From: Chlorocebus sabaeus
Taxonomy: Eukaryota > Chordata > Mammalia > Primates > Cercopithecidae
Reading direction: 5' to 3'
Length of the DNA: 64,000 nt
NCBI RefSeq assembly: GCF_047675955.1
Contig: NC_132930.1
Coordinates: 45,323,832-45,387,831, forward strand
Shown: positions 1 through 12,998 of the stretch, piece after piece
How positions within the stretch are numbered: position 1 is the stretch's first letter
Layout: every line of letters starts with the position of its first letter
Notes under the pieces: model-generated
Database searches by the model: none
The model's input: only the letters and a program-made list of their open reading frames with translations
Told to the model about the DNA's origin: nothing
Program-made: the position numbers and the translations under genes

Positions 1-70
1 TGCAGTGAGCCAAGATCGCGCCACTGCACTCCAGCCTTGGTGACAGAGCAAGACTCCATCTCAAAAAAAA
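1..70 (+). repeat. Alu 3' end with trailing TAG/TAA microsatellite
   Basis: The first 70 bases match the right-arm end of Alu (GCCACTGCACTCCAGCC, then CTCCATCTCAAAAA). The A-tail has decayed into TAG/TAA/CAA repeats to about 110. The rest of the element lies outside the window. Confidence 0.93.
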
Positions 71-583
71 ATAGTAGTAGTAATAATAGTAATAATAATA
101 ACAACAACAAAAGCATTGTGTGTATGGTAAGTTGTACTCTAGGTACAGAACTCCAGGTATTCAACAGAAAAGACAGGAACTATGTTTCTAAAGATTGAAA
201 TCTCTGATTCTCATACTTCAATCTCAAACCAGAATCCACAATGTGATAATATTGGCAAACTGAGGTTTAAAACTCTTAAGTCAAACAAAATAAGTGTTGT
301 GATGGCATCGGTGCTCCCTCGGCAAGCAAACTCACTTCTTTTGAACAGATGAGCATAGGATTACACACACATTGTTATGGCTCATGATGTGTTAATAACC
401 AAAGATATCTGTTATGGTCGTCTGGTCAGGAAAACCTATTCCACAACAGTCTAGGGAATAAGGCTATGCTAGGTTATGAATATTACATAAACTGTGCAAA
501 AACCCCCCAAAACAAACTTCAAAATATCAATAGTTCCTATAGCAACTTATCTGATTCCTAAGATCACATGCAATGCCTTAGGG

Positions 584-1104
584 CAGCAATCCTCAACCTT
601 TTTGGCACCAGGGACCGGCTTTATGGAAGACAATTTTTCCACGAATGAGGGGGAGGTGGGGGTGGTTTCGGGATGATTCAAGCACATTATATTTATTGTG
701 CACTTTATTTCTATTACTATCACATTGTAACACATAATGAAATAATTATATGATTTGCCATAATGCAGAATCAGTGGGAGCCTGAGCTTGTTTTTCTGCA
801 ACTAGATGGTCCCATCTGGGGGTGATGGGAGACAGTGACAGATCATCAGGCATTAGATTCTCATAAAGAGCAGCACTCGCCCTAGATTCCTCACATGCAC
901 AGTTCACAGTAGGATTCACGCTCCTATAAGAATCTAATGCTGCCACCGCTCTGACAGGAGGAGGAGCTCAGGTGCTCGTGCGAGCAATGGGGAGTGGCTC
1001 TAAACACAGAGGAAGCTTCACTGGCTCACTGGATGCTCACCTCCTGCTGGGTGACCTAGTTCCTACCAGGCCACAGACCAGTACTGCGGGCTTGGGGACC
1101 CCTG
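584..1104. mobile_element. Non-autonomous hAT-like DNA transposon
   Basis: About 520 bp with imperfect terminal inverted repeats: the left end reads CAGCAATCCTCAACC and the right end, reversed, reads CAGGGGTCCCCAAGC. The interior, including CAGATCATCAGGCATTAGATTC, is a familiar mammalian MER-type sequence. The 8-bp flanks CCTTAGGG and CCTTACAC are compatible with a decayed hAT target duplication. I do not name the family with certainty. Confidence 0.65.
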
Positions 1105-4100
1105 CCTTACACAATAGTCTTTTACTAACCCATGGAAAACACCGTCTACAAAGAACAATCGCACACGCTGGGAGGGAAACGGAGGCACCCCTGTTTCCTG
1201 CATGAGCTCTTCCTTTAGTCCTGCTCTGGATGCCCCCATACCCCCGTCGCCACCTGGTCCCAGGCTGTCAGCTCTGCCGGCCTGGCCCGATTTGCTTCCT
1301 GCCCTCCATTCCTACCTAGGACCCAGCGCCTCCATCCCTACTCAGCTCCCCTGAGCAGATTTCCTGCAACAACCATATTGGCTCTTCCCTAACTCCACCT
1401 CTTCAGCCCGTCCTCCCTGTGGGAGCAGAGCCCTTTCCCAAAGGCCTTCGGAATGGCAGTGGCCAATGTGGAGAGTCCGTCCAAAGCCGACCTCCGTCTG
1501 CCCCTCTAACAGCAAAGACGCCTTGCCGTGAGGTGGTCCCGCCTGCCTGTGGTGCCCCATCCACCAGGCTCTCTCCTGGCCTCGTGCCCTCCCTGCAGTC
1601 ACTGTTGACACCAGGCAGCCCTCGGCCCACCCGGGAATTCTGTGCCCCACCCTGGGAAGGGTATGAGGCGGACCCCAGGGTGGGGTCCCTCGACCGTCAC
1701 CTTTCCTGGTTCCTGGGTGAGCTAGCTGCCTCTCAGCAGTCTCCCGGGGCTCACCCCCTTCTATGAGGGGGCCACCGTGCATGGGGCCTCCCAGACTTAA
1801 GGGACGGGCACATAAGTGGCATGGTATGAACAAGTCAGGTGGGGTCAGATGACATCCTCTGAGGCATAAGGGCCAGGCCAGGATCCCGACTCCTGGGACA
1901 GCCTGAGGGAGAGACACAGCAGTTTCCACGCTCCCAGAAGGAGCAAGGCCCTGGGGCCGGGTGGGGATGGGGCTGGAGCTCCTCAGGGAAACCTGGGCGA
2001 CCTGGTGAGGGAAGGGCTCTCAGCCGCTTTGCCGGGCACCTGCCCACCTGCAGGAAGCGAATGGCAGTGGGGGGGGGCCAGCTCCTCCAAAGCCCTAGGC
2101 CCGACTGCCCAGCTGGGTGGCAGCTTCCCCCATGCCACAGCCATACACTCAGAACACCCCACCTCGTGAGAAAAACCTTGCCTCGGTGCCAAGGGCCCCA
2201 GCGTGCTCCAGCCCGTTACTTGAAAGCCACGGAAAGCCTTTTCCAGTACGATCTGGTCCCAGTCAGCGCGCTTTTCAAGGAGTGGAAATTCTCCGCCCAT
2301 TCTCACCATACAGAATATATTTATACTTGCAAAAACATTCCCGGGAGTTTCAAGGACAGCAAACTTCCGCGAAGTCTCATGGGATCCCTTCTGTTCCACA
2401 AAAGTTCTTCCAGCGGCAGTCAGATGTGGTCAACTCAAACACAAGCCAGATCCCCGGCGGGTGATGTGTGCGTATGTCACAGGTGTGTGTGCGCACACCA
2501 CAGGAGGTGTGTGTGTGTGTCACTGGACATGCATATGGCACAAGAGGCCTGAGTGTGGCGCAGAAACCCTCACCCCAACCCCCAGGAGCGCCCAGGCCTC
2601 AGCACTCACCCCGCACCCTGGGCCTCCTGCTTCATATCACAGCAGCTTCCTTCCTCCCTTGGGGCCTCGAAGGGCCCCCCAGCCCAGCCCAGTCGGCCAG
2701 AGCAGGCCATTGAGTTTGGCGGGCCTCCTCCCAGCCACCGCCTCAGTTCAGGGCAAACGCAAGGAGAGAGACCCTTAAGTGCAGCCCACCTTAAGAGTCT
2801 GGCTGAAACTATCACTTGAAAACATCTTTATGGTTTTGCTTTTAGAGCTATTTGGCTAAAATTAATCCACACAATTTACATTTACCTCGGATTTGTAGGC
2901 AGTCATCCCACATACCCAGGAGTTCTTGTAAAGTGACAAAATCTAACCTATAAATTGTAACCACTTTTTTCAAGATAAATGATTTCAACATTGGCAACAA
3001 AAATCACTAAATGATAACGCTGATCTTGGAAAAGATGGACATCCAGGCAGAATTCAGCGGGGAAACCTGGAGGGAACACCGGTATCACTGCGCCCCCTGC
3101 TGGGCGCACTGCCCACACCCGCCAGCCCTGGACGGGAAGGTGCATTTCTGGAAAGGGGCAGAGAGCAGGTCTCCGGCATCACCCCTGCTGGCTCCCATCC
3201 CAGCCCGACCTCGGCCTTCAAAGGCTCAGGGATCAAAGACAGGCGCATCCCACTGCATCCCTGTCACCCTGCAGAAAGCCACGGTGGAAAGGCTCTGGAG
3301 GCATGGGGACCTGGCTTGGTAGAGCAGCTCCCAAGCAGTATCAAAGGGTTGTCGTCATTGTGTCCACGACGATCCTATAGCAGACCATATTTCTGAGTCT
3401 TACAAGAGCCTTTACCGTATCAGTGTGATGTATTAATCATTAATGGTTTGATCTAATGCTCCTTTGACTATTATCCCAGTAAGAGGTGTGGATTCAATCT
3501 CTAGAAATACATTTATTAGGGGGGAACCAAGTGCAGGGTTTCTCTGCAATGTCCCAAAATAATGTCAAAGCCTCTCATTCATGAAACTGAAAGAGCAGTG
3601 AAGAGCCTTGCTCACACCCCAGGCCACCCACTGGATGTGACAATTCACCACCGCCATACGCCCGGGAGGAGACGCCTGCTGGGCCTCACGTGTACACATA
3701 GGACACTTCAGTAGATGGGGTAACAGTGCCTGTGGCTGCAGAGACCTGAACGGGATCAGCCAGGTCTAATGAAAGGATGCAGGTTCTCCAGAACAACACA
3801 GAGCCTCCCACACCCCATTTCCTGCACGGCGCTTCAGAGCTTCTCACCCCGAGGCCAGAGCCATCCTTCTCAAACAGACCAAACCGTATCACGTTCTCCC
3901 GATGGCTGGGGGCTTCCCGCTGCCCTGAGGGCGAAGGGCCTGAAGAGCGACCCTCCACACCCGCCACACGGGCACTGTCCCTGCCAAGCGCCTCCCAGGC
4001 ACCCTGAGAAAGTAGTCATGCAAGAGAACTGGCAGCCGCAGGTCGGGGTAACGCTCTCCTCCCTGCCAACTCCAACATGAACGAGCAGGTTCCTTGTGTT

Positions 4101-5689
4101 AACGTTAGTATAGGCCAGTGAGATCCCAGAATTCCGCAGGACAGGTGGAGTTGGGAGGGCTGTGCATCTGTGTCTTGTTTCGCTTTTTTTTTTTTTTTTT
4201 TGGCCTGAAATCACAAGAATTTGCTTTTTAACAATGTCCTTTTACTTTCTTCTCAAGTTGACACTGTATACAAATCAAGATTTTCCTCTTTAGTACAGTC
4301 TGGGGTCCTGCCTGTTTCAAAGGACTAGCAGAGATTTAAAACACTCCCTGCCTGTCACCCTGACTTCTTAGAAGAGACAGGCAGAAGGCGGTTTCTCCAC
4401 GGCTGGGCAGGTGCCCACTGGCCCATCTTCTCCCTCTGGAGACACCCTGGTCACAACAACCAGTTATTTCCAGCAGCTCCTGCAAGGCAGCCTCCTCTCC
4501 CCTCCACCAGCCTTGCTATGAAGCCGCGTATCTAGAAACACTCTTGAGACATCTTGCAGGCCATCAGGCTCAGGCATGGTCACACCTTGTCCCACTACCC
4601 CCAAGCTATAAATCATCTCGTGGGCACAGAGGGGTCTGCACCCTGCTGGGTCAGGCTCTCAGGGAGATGGCGTGTGGAGTCCAGCATTCCCAGTGAGGGA
4701 GGCACCAACCGGGCCAGGGCCAGGAAGTTCAAGCCCGGCCTGCTCAGGCAGGACCTGGCAGGACCCTGGCACAGGGACTTCTGTTGTCACCTACTTTATG
4801 GATGAGGAAACACCAAGAAAGCTGGTCAAGGTGACACAAAGGGCTGGCTACACACCTATCTCATTCCAAAGGTCATGCTGCTAACGACCCGGAGCCCCAA
4901 AATCCGATCCCTCAAAGACCCTCAAGGCCCTTGTGGCCTGGCCTCCCTACCCTGCCCCCATCCCAGCACCCGCCTGGGCCTGACACTTCCCACTGCTCCC
5001 TCCACCTGAAACACTGCACATTCCAAAATCACTGGCCGCTTCTCCCGGCCACCCAGGCCTCCAGGTGGCCATCAAGCATTCATTAGTCTTTCCAGGCCCC
5101 TCCCCAAGCCAGGGTCTGCACACCCATCCAACCCTTCAGCCAGACCTTGGCCACACCAACCCAGTGTCACATCTGTGCTGCTAAATGGATATCTGTGGGC
5201 TGATGAAACAAATAAACCAGCGGAATTCTCTTTCTAACCACCGTGACACTGAGATTACCCGGAAAGGAGCAAGCCCACTCCGGAGGCAGAAACTGCAGAT
5301 ATGGGTCCCTCGAGATCAGCATGGATGTGTGTGGAGGCCGAGACGGGGGAGGCTCAGGATGCCGACGAGGACCTCACACAGAGGAGGCGGCCCCCCAGCC
5401 AGGGGCCCCACCAGCTGCACGCAGACGCCTGGGTCTGATCTGAGAGTGAGGAGCCGCCTGCCAAGGTGAAGCTGGTTTGCTGAGGTCTCTGATCAAGCTG
5501 GCCTCCCAAAGTGGAGTTCAGGCAGGACACGGCCAGTGCACACACAGGGGCTAGGCGTAGGTCCCCACAGCGTTTCAGTCTAAGAGGGCAGGGCACGGCA
5601 CCCATGGGGCCGGTGAGATCTCAGACATGAGCAACACGCAGCCTGGGCCTCGGCAGGAAGCTCAGGGCTCAACAGCCTCCGTCACTCAC

Positions 5690-5778
5690 CCGTTATCCAG
5701 ACCGTTCTGCCCGAGTTTCTTCCCCATGTCGCCGACCATCACTCCAGGCATGGGAAGAAGGGTCTTCGGGTCCCGGAT
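5690..5778 (-). CDS. ACOX3: ACOX3 exon 7 (residues 230-258 plus part of 259)
   Basis: An 89-bp exon with acceptor TGTATAG and donor ACGG|GTGAGT. It encodes IRDPKTLLPMPGVMVGD and onward to GLDN plus two bases of a Gly codon, so the next exon must start in phase 2. That exon is not in the window, which ends inside intron 7. Confidence 0.93.
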
Positions 5779-8700
5779 CTATACAAAGCCACAGAAAGCA
5801 GCAAACAGCAACTGTTACAATCACACAAAAATCAAAACAAATGTGTTCAGAAACCCACAGGGTGGGCCATGGGCTCAACGCTGGGTGGCTATAGGTTAAA
5901 CCATCCTCCAGAAATGATACATCCAAGTCCTAACCCAGGACCTGGGAATGGGAGCTTATTTGGAAATAGAGTCCTGCAGATATAATGAATTTAAGAGCAT
6001 CAAGATGAGGTCAACCCGAATCACCCAGGCGGGCCCTAAATCCCACGGCAAGTGTCCTGTGAGAGTCAGAAGAGGAGTGGGCGTGGGGAAGAGGGGGCCA
6101 CGTGGAGATGGAGGCAGAGTGCAGCGCTAGGGCCACAGGCCTGGGGCCACCAACAGCTGGAAGCGATAGGAAGGATCCTGCCCTGGAGCCTTTAGAGGGA
6201 ATGCCGCCCTAAAGATTCCTCCATTTCAGACCCCCGGCCTCCAGAGCCGGGAGAGTGCATTATGCTGTTCCGAGTGCCCTGGTTTGTGATGCTTTGCTGC
6301 GGCAGCAGCGAGAGACTAACACGGGGGCCGGTGCAGCTGGGAGGACGTTGGGAATTTCATACTCATGTTTTAGACTCAGGACTTCCTGCTAGATCTTAGT
6401 AAAGTGATAAAATGGCTGCGTAAATAGGTGCAGTGGGAGAAACGGCTATGATTATTCTGGTCAATCACCATGCCCCAAGACACAGGGCCAGCCAGCTGAT
6501 GGCTGCACACTGTGGGAACCCAAGGGAAAGGGCGTGGAGCTTCATCCTTGGGCACTGTTACCGCAGGGATTCCCAACCGTGGGACGCGCCGCCTTCCCCT
6601 TCCCCACCAGGGGACACGGGTGGTGTCTGCAGAGATTCTGGTTGTTTTAACTGGAGGGAGCTTTGACAGAGAGGGCAGAAGCCAGAGGTGCTCAGTCCAG
6701 CCCAGGGCATACAGGGTGCCCCAGTGAGCGCTACCCAGTCCAAACTGTCAACAGTGCCAAAGTGGAAAAGCTGCTTTAGAGAAACATGGAAGTGGTGCTG
6801 CTGGGAATGTGGCTATGTGCATGACCTGCTGGCTTCTGTTTATGTCTGTGAATTCACCGTCTAACTTCACTGAACTCTAAAACAAAGAAACACTCCAAAA
6901 GGGCTAAAACCCAAATGTAAACACCCTCTCCTTTTCAAAAATTTTTCAGCAAGGCCCAATAAAGATTTAGACACTGTCTCACACACACACAAAAAAAAAA
7001 GAGAAGAAGAAAGAAACCTGCAAAAGATGCCCACCCCTCCACCCATCAGCTCAGGTCTGGGACACGGAGCACAATCCTGTCCAAATAACCCCAAGACCAC
7101 CGTTTCCATCCCTCCTTATCAGGCAGGAGGCCGTGGCTCTGGGAGGGGACTCAGGTGTCCTGAGCACTTGGTGCAGTGGCGCTCCGACGGCGAGAGGAGC
7201 GACACAATCCTGCGGAGTGTTTCTAGCACAACATAAATGAGTCTAAAACACTGCGGTTCTATGGCCCGAAAATCAGACACCCCGAAAGCTGCTGAATTCT
7301 AGTCCAGGCAACTCCTGCAAGAAGTCCACTCCAGGTAGAAATCTATAATCACAGAAACAAGGTAAACGGGCCTCAGGTAACTACGATGCTGTCATAAGAC
7401 GTATTTGGCCTTGTCCCTGCTTCCCAGCACACAACTCCTAAAACCCTTGAGTCTCTGCAGTGGTGAGAGTCTTGTGCGTGCTCATGAGATGGCTGCAGAC
7501 CCCTAGGTAGCTTCAGGATGAAGACCAAGGTGCAATTAGGGGGTTGGTCAGAGGCACAGGCCACAACCTGGACTTGCCATCGGCATCCAAAGGGTTGGGG
7601 AGCTTCTTGTGGGACTGAGCCCTCACTGTGGGGCTCTGAGGCTCACCCCAGGTGAACAGCATCAGTATGGAGTTAAATTAGAGGACAGCTAGCTGCTTTC
7701 TGCTGCAGAGCTGCGTGCTGGTGGGGAGAAACCCGCACACATCTAATGTCAGAGTGTTGTGTTGGCTGCATGACAGTAGGAAAAACACTTCGGTTTTGTC
7801 CTGTATCCTTGAAATGAAAAAAATCTCTCTGGTCTGCAATAGCTCAAACATCAGGTCAACTGAAAAATAACACGAGCAACAAAAGAAAAAAACAAACATA
7901 AAACTGGACTTCATCGAAACTGAAAAACTTTGTGCATCAAATCAATTGGATGGTCTCAGCCGGAAGCCTTGGCCAGGCCCTCTCAGCTGTGTCACTGGGG
8001 GATATTGGGCTGGTTGGTTCTTTCTAAGGCATGGGCAGGGCTGTCTGCACCATGGGCGGAGCTGTGGGATACACTGTGGGTGGGGCTGCCTGTGCACCGT
8101 GGGAGGGGCTGTGGGATATACCATAGGTGGGGCTGCCTGCACTGTGGGCCGGGATGTCTGTGCATTGTGGGCAGGGCTGTCTGCACCGTGGGTGGAGCTG
8201 TCTGTGCACTGTGGGTGGGGCGGTAGGATACACTTTGAGCAGGCCTGTCTGTGCACCGTGGGCAGGGCTATCTGTACTGTGGATGGGGCTGTCTGTGCAC
8301 TGTGGGCGGGGCTGTCTCTGCACTGCAGGTGGGGGCTGTAGGATACACTGTGGGCAGGGCTGTGGGATACACTGCGAGCCAGGCTGTCTGTGCACTGTGG
8401 GCGGGGCTATGGGATGCATTGTGGGGTGCTCAGCAGTGTCCCTGGTCCACTCACCAGATGCCAGAAGCATCCCCCACCCTAGTTATGACAAAAATGACTC
8501 TGGACATTCCCAATGCCTCCTGGGGGTAAACACTGCCCCCACTGAGGGCCACCCCAGTGTCCTACCTGCACGATAAAGGGATGCAGCCCATGGCACTGGT
8601 CCCCCGGCACGTGCAGCTTGGCGAACACCACTGCGTGAGTGGCTGTCTTGCCCATGTTGCCAACCCAAAATTTGGCAGCTTCGAAATCAGGGGAATGTAT

Positions 8701-11700
8701 GATGAATTCCTGCACAAGGGAAAAAGGTTGGTTATAATTAGCAACTGAAGCACATGCAGAATGGGTGTTTTCCTTTTAGACAGGTTCCATTTTCTACCTT
8801 CAAAATCTCTGAGGCAAGAGTTGAAACTGATCGCACATTTCAGTTCTTGTATGGCACAGGCAGGCCTCTTTTTTAAACAGAGCCTATTCCTGGGCCTTAT
8901 GACTTAAAGAACCTTCAGATGCAAAATACTCCACAGGCAGGCAAATGCTTCTGGGGAGTTTTCATTATCATGCAGTCTTCGTCCCTGACCACACCCCTTA
9001 GGTGGAAACCCTGCCCTGCAGTCCACTCAGTCCTTTAGGACATCTAATTCACAACACACCACGGCCCTCTGGCTGTCTCTCCCATCCACAGCTCCATGAT
9101 TGACAGTTACATCCCAAACGCCCCGAGCACAAGGCAGCCGCTCAGCACATCAGAAGGAAGGAAGGAATGAACGCATGCGTAAACTAGCAGAAAGGCTGTG
9201 GCATCACAGCGTTCGGGGTTTGGCTAGAAGGGGTGTGGACGGATCCCCCAGGAACACTGAGGGTGCTGCATGGGTTGGGAGCGAAGAGCACGTGGGAACA
9301 GGCAGGAGCTGGGCTGCTGGGGCTGGGCCTGCCCCAGGGGCGTCTGCTGGGAGCCCGTGAGTAAGGCTGGGAGGGAGGATGTGGATGTGGCCAGGATGTG
9401 CAAGGGAACAAAGATGAGCGCCTTCAGGCAGACAGCCTACAGGTGGCCCACAGAGCCGCCCTGGGCCACCTTGGGAGACACCGATCCTCCACATGGGGCT
9501 TGCCAGTCACTGCCAGGGGCTGTCGGCGATAGGTTCTGGTGCTGGTTCCAGCCCCTGCAGGGTGGGAGGTGCCCGGGAGGGCTTCCTCCTGTCCAGCCAG
9601 TGGGACTTTGTAAACCGAGAGTAGTGAACAATCATCCTACAGATTCTTAAGTTTCACAGAGAAGTAGGAGGTGGGGTGGCTGCCAGCCATGCCTTCTGTT
9701 CTCTTCTCTCAGGGGACCACCAGCTCTTCGCCTGCCAGGGTGAGGAGGGCTCCCAGTCTCAGCCAGTCTCAGCCAGGCTTTCCCCATTCACTCTTCAGCA
9801 CGTGGCAGTTCTGATACCTCCACCCGTCACTCATTCTCCGCAGTGCAGGTGTGCACTGCAACACCAGCCCAAGCCGGCTCCTCGGGGCCTGCCCTCCTCC
9901 ACACAGATCTTTCCCACCGTCTCAGCTGTCTGGCTGCCTCCCTGCGCCCCAGCACACCAGCTTTGCTCTCTGGAGGGCCTCCATGGCACCTGGCACACCT
10001 CACTTCTCCCTGTTGGTGTCTGTGTCTCCCCCCGGCCCACAACTTCAGGACAGCAGAGACCTGTCTGCTGTGCTCACTGCTTCCTGCCCAGTTGCAGAAA
10101 GCTGTGCCTCACACACAGCAGGTACCCAGCAACGCCTGTTGTCCAAATAAACGCTCAGCCAGCAGCCCAGCCTGGATCCCAGGCACCCCAACTCTACGGA
10201 TCTGATGCTTAGGGATCAAATGCCAAGGAGGAGGTGGAAATGGGAACTGGTCCTCTGATGCCCCACCCCAAGGCTACCTGGGTGCTGTCGTCCATCTGAC
10301 TGTCAGAAAGGGCCCCACCTCCTGGCACTGCAGGCCACAGGCAAAGAGGGCAGCAGGAGGAGAAGCAGCCACGGGGCGAGAAAGACCTGGGTTCAGATAA
10401 AGATATCTTGTGGCTTAAAAGAAAGTTCCCAAGGGAGCCTTGGCCCCACTCCCAAGGCCCCACAGCAGGGGCACCCTGTAAGAGGACCACCTCTTATCCC
10501 TGCTGGGCCGGGGGTCCACTTGGGTTCATTACTGGGCTCTTCCATGTAGTACCCCAGGCAGAGTCCACACAGCCCATGCTGTGGAATGAATGAATGGATG
10601 AAAGAATGAATGGATGTATGGAGGAATTAATGGATGGATGAGAGAATGAATGGATGGATGGAAGAATGAATGGATGGATGACAATGAATGGATGGATGGA
10701 AGAATGAATGGATGGATGGAAGAATGAATGGATAGATGAAAGAATGAATGGATGGATGAGAGAATGGATGGAAGAATGAATGGATGGATGGAAGAATGAA
10801 TGGATGGAAGAAAGAATGGATGGAAGAATGATGGAAGGATGACCGTTGAGCACATCTGCAGGTGCAGAGCTTCACTTCCTGCCACACAACAGTCCTTCCT
10901 GACCACTGCCAACGGGAGAGGGTGGAAGGCGGGTGAGGAAAGACTGGCAGGGAGACCTGCGCCTCAGGGACAAGCGGAGGCCAAGGAGAGTGACGTGGCG
11001 GCAGGGAGGCAGGGCCAGGGGAACAGAGCGGGGTGGGTGGGGACCCTCCCCATCCTCCGTCCCAGGCTTGCGCCCCTCCACAACACTGACAGCCCCAGGG
11101 CATCCATCTGTAGCCCATCTCCCTCCACCCCTGCACCCCTCCTCAGCACTGACAGCCCCAAGGCATCCATCTGTGGCCCATCTCCCTCCACCCCTGCGCC
11201 CCTCCTCAGCACTGACAGCCCCAGGGCATCCATCTGTGGCCCGTCTCCCTCCACCCCTGCACCCTCCTCAGCACTGACAGCCTCAGGGCATCCATCTGTG
11301 GCCCGTCTCCCTCCACCACACCAGAAGCTCCCAGGCAGCGGACTCGATGCAGGTACCAGAGAGGTCAAGAGGATGGCAAGGGCCCGAGGAATCAGACTGC
11401 GGTGGCAGAAATGGACAAGGCAGGCTGTTCGCAGAGGGACAGCCACAAAGGACAGAGGGCAGGGAGCACGTTATACCCACGGGGCCCACCGTAGAAACCA
11501 CAGGCCATATGAACAGTTTATGAATCCACTATGAATAGGCAGCCAGGTAAACAAGACAATAAATGTTACAGAATGAGAGCTTCTTCACTGCACTCAAATT
11601 ACACACAAATCCAAACCACGATCAACTCCCCATAAAGCTCGTGGTGGGCACAGGCTTTGTCTCCCAACGCCTGGTCTCCTGAGCCCCACTTTTCAGTGTG

Positions 11701-12964
11701 ATGAATCTCAGTGCGTATTTCTACATATGTGTGTGTGGACAGGCCTCTTGCTTTAATTTTTTTTTCTTATTCCTGGCAACCACATTTGCACTCATGACAT
11801 CTCATACACTCCAAACCCAGGGAGCCGGCGGAAGGTAACACCTACCTTAGTGGCAGGATCGTAGTGGGCAGTCGTACGAATAGCCTTGGTATTACTGCCG
11901 TGGCTTAATTCGGTCAGAGCAAAACATCCAAAAATCTAAAAGTCAAAGCACAAAACGATGGAAAGCAAGAAAAGTTCTTGGTGCACATGCCCAGAAGGCA
12001 TGTGCCGCCATCTTTCCTTTAAAGATGAAACCACATATCAAAGCCCCAAATTTCCATCTACCCAACTAGTGACTTGACTGAGTCGTGCTGCCACGCTTGG
12101 CTGGCAACCACAGCAGCCTAAACCAAGCTGACCGCAGCTGCTCCAAGTCAGCAAGGTGGCAGGAACTGCTTGTCAGGAGAAGACAGTGGAAGGCCTCAGC
12201 GACAATTCGCCTGGTGCTGAGGAAGTCAATGTGCCTGTGTTTGCTAAAGAACAGTGCTAGCTAATTGGTGAGAAGCCTGAGAACACTAGGAAACAAGAAG
12301 AGCATGAGCCCCCTAGGCACCCCCTTCTACAATCGTCCCTTTTCACAAATCTCTACGGAGATCAAGCAAGAGAACCAGGCTCACAATTCACCGGGAACCA
12401 GAACTTACCTCCATACTGAAGATCTTTTGAATATAGCTGAGATGTCTTTCAGAACCAGAACTGTAAACTGCTGATCCAAAAACCTGAAAGTATAACATTG
12501 TCCTATCAACAGGGGGCAGGTAAGAAGAGTATGGCTCTTCTGGAACATCACAACAGAGGACGGCACGCTAACACCATGCCCACGCTGGTTCCCTGCCACA
12601 ATGCACTTTCCCCGAGGTGGAGAACGAAGCAACGAGAGGTTAGCCAGCAGCCCGGATGCCCCAGGCCAGGGTCTCCCAACACACAGCGGCCCAGGTCCCT
12701 GAGTTCATGTGACTGGTAAGACCTGTGTCCCTGTGCCGAGCAGCTTGTGTAAGGCACACAGAATCACTTGGGACTTAAGATGCCTGCAAGGAGTCCTGGG
12801 GGTCTGAGGACAGCAGGGAGACAGAACAGGAGGGTGTGTGGAGCGCAGAGACCACCGGCCCATCAAACATTGCAGGCAAGGCTAAGGGCAAAGCCATTTT
12901 GCCCAAGCTCAGCTCTGCTGGTATGTTACAAAGGAAGGACAACACAGGTTTCTTACTTTGGCCC

Positions 12965-12998
<34 letters not shown>

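Larger units (their letters stand above)
1..5689 (-). other. ACOX3 intron 7 (partial)
   Basis: No coding exon seen. It contains an Alu tail with a TAG/TAA microsatellite (1-110), a hAT-like element (584-1104), a short GT-rich tract (2480-2530), a poly-T run (4183-4201), MIR-like sequence (about 4775-4880) and an L2-like fragment (about 4905-5155). The 1.2-4.1 kb part is GC-rich without a recognised repeat; open frames there show no domain or splice context. Confidence 0.6.
5779..8565 (-). other. ACOX3 intron 6
   Basis: Holds the MLT1-like LTR, an L1 fragment (about 7845-7943) and the GGGGCTGT minisatellite (8029-8425), whose end lies about 140 bp inside the donor of exon 6. Nothing else recognised between 6.33 and 7.84 kb. 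Confidence 0.6.
8710..11845 (-). other. ACOX3 intron 5
   Basis: Contains the GAAT/GGAT tetranucleotide array (10576-10845) and a 63-bp minisatellite (11083-11322). The stretch 8.7-10.5 kb is unique-looking, GC-moderate sequence without a recognised element, and its open frames lack any family resemblance. Confidence 0.55.

Noticed and set aside
1..5689. A further ACOX3 exon in the left 5.7 kb
   Set aside because: Minus-strand frames were checked for the expected continuation after GLDNG with a phase-2 acceptor; none was recognised, so it probably lies outside the window.
7930..8576. Open frames of 98-149 codons on both strands that look like a Cys/Gly/Trp-rich repeat protein
   Set aside because: They lie wholly on or beside the minisatellite; several frames are open at once because the unit lacks stops. 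No start context, splice signals or homology.
10494..11136. Ser/His/Ile-rich frames on the minus strand
   Set aside because: Translation of the GAAT/GGAT tetranucleotide array.
8029..11322. CRISPR-like array
   Set aside because: Units are directly tandem without unique spacers, and the genome is eukaryotic.
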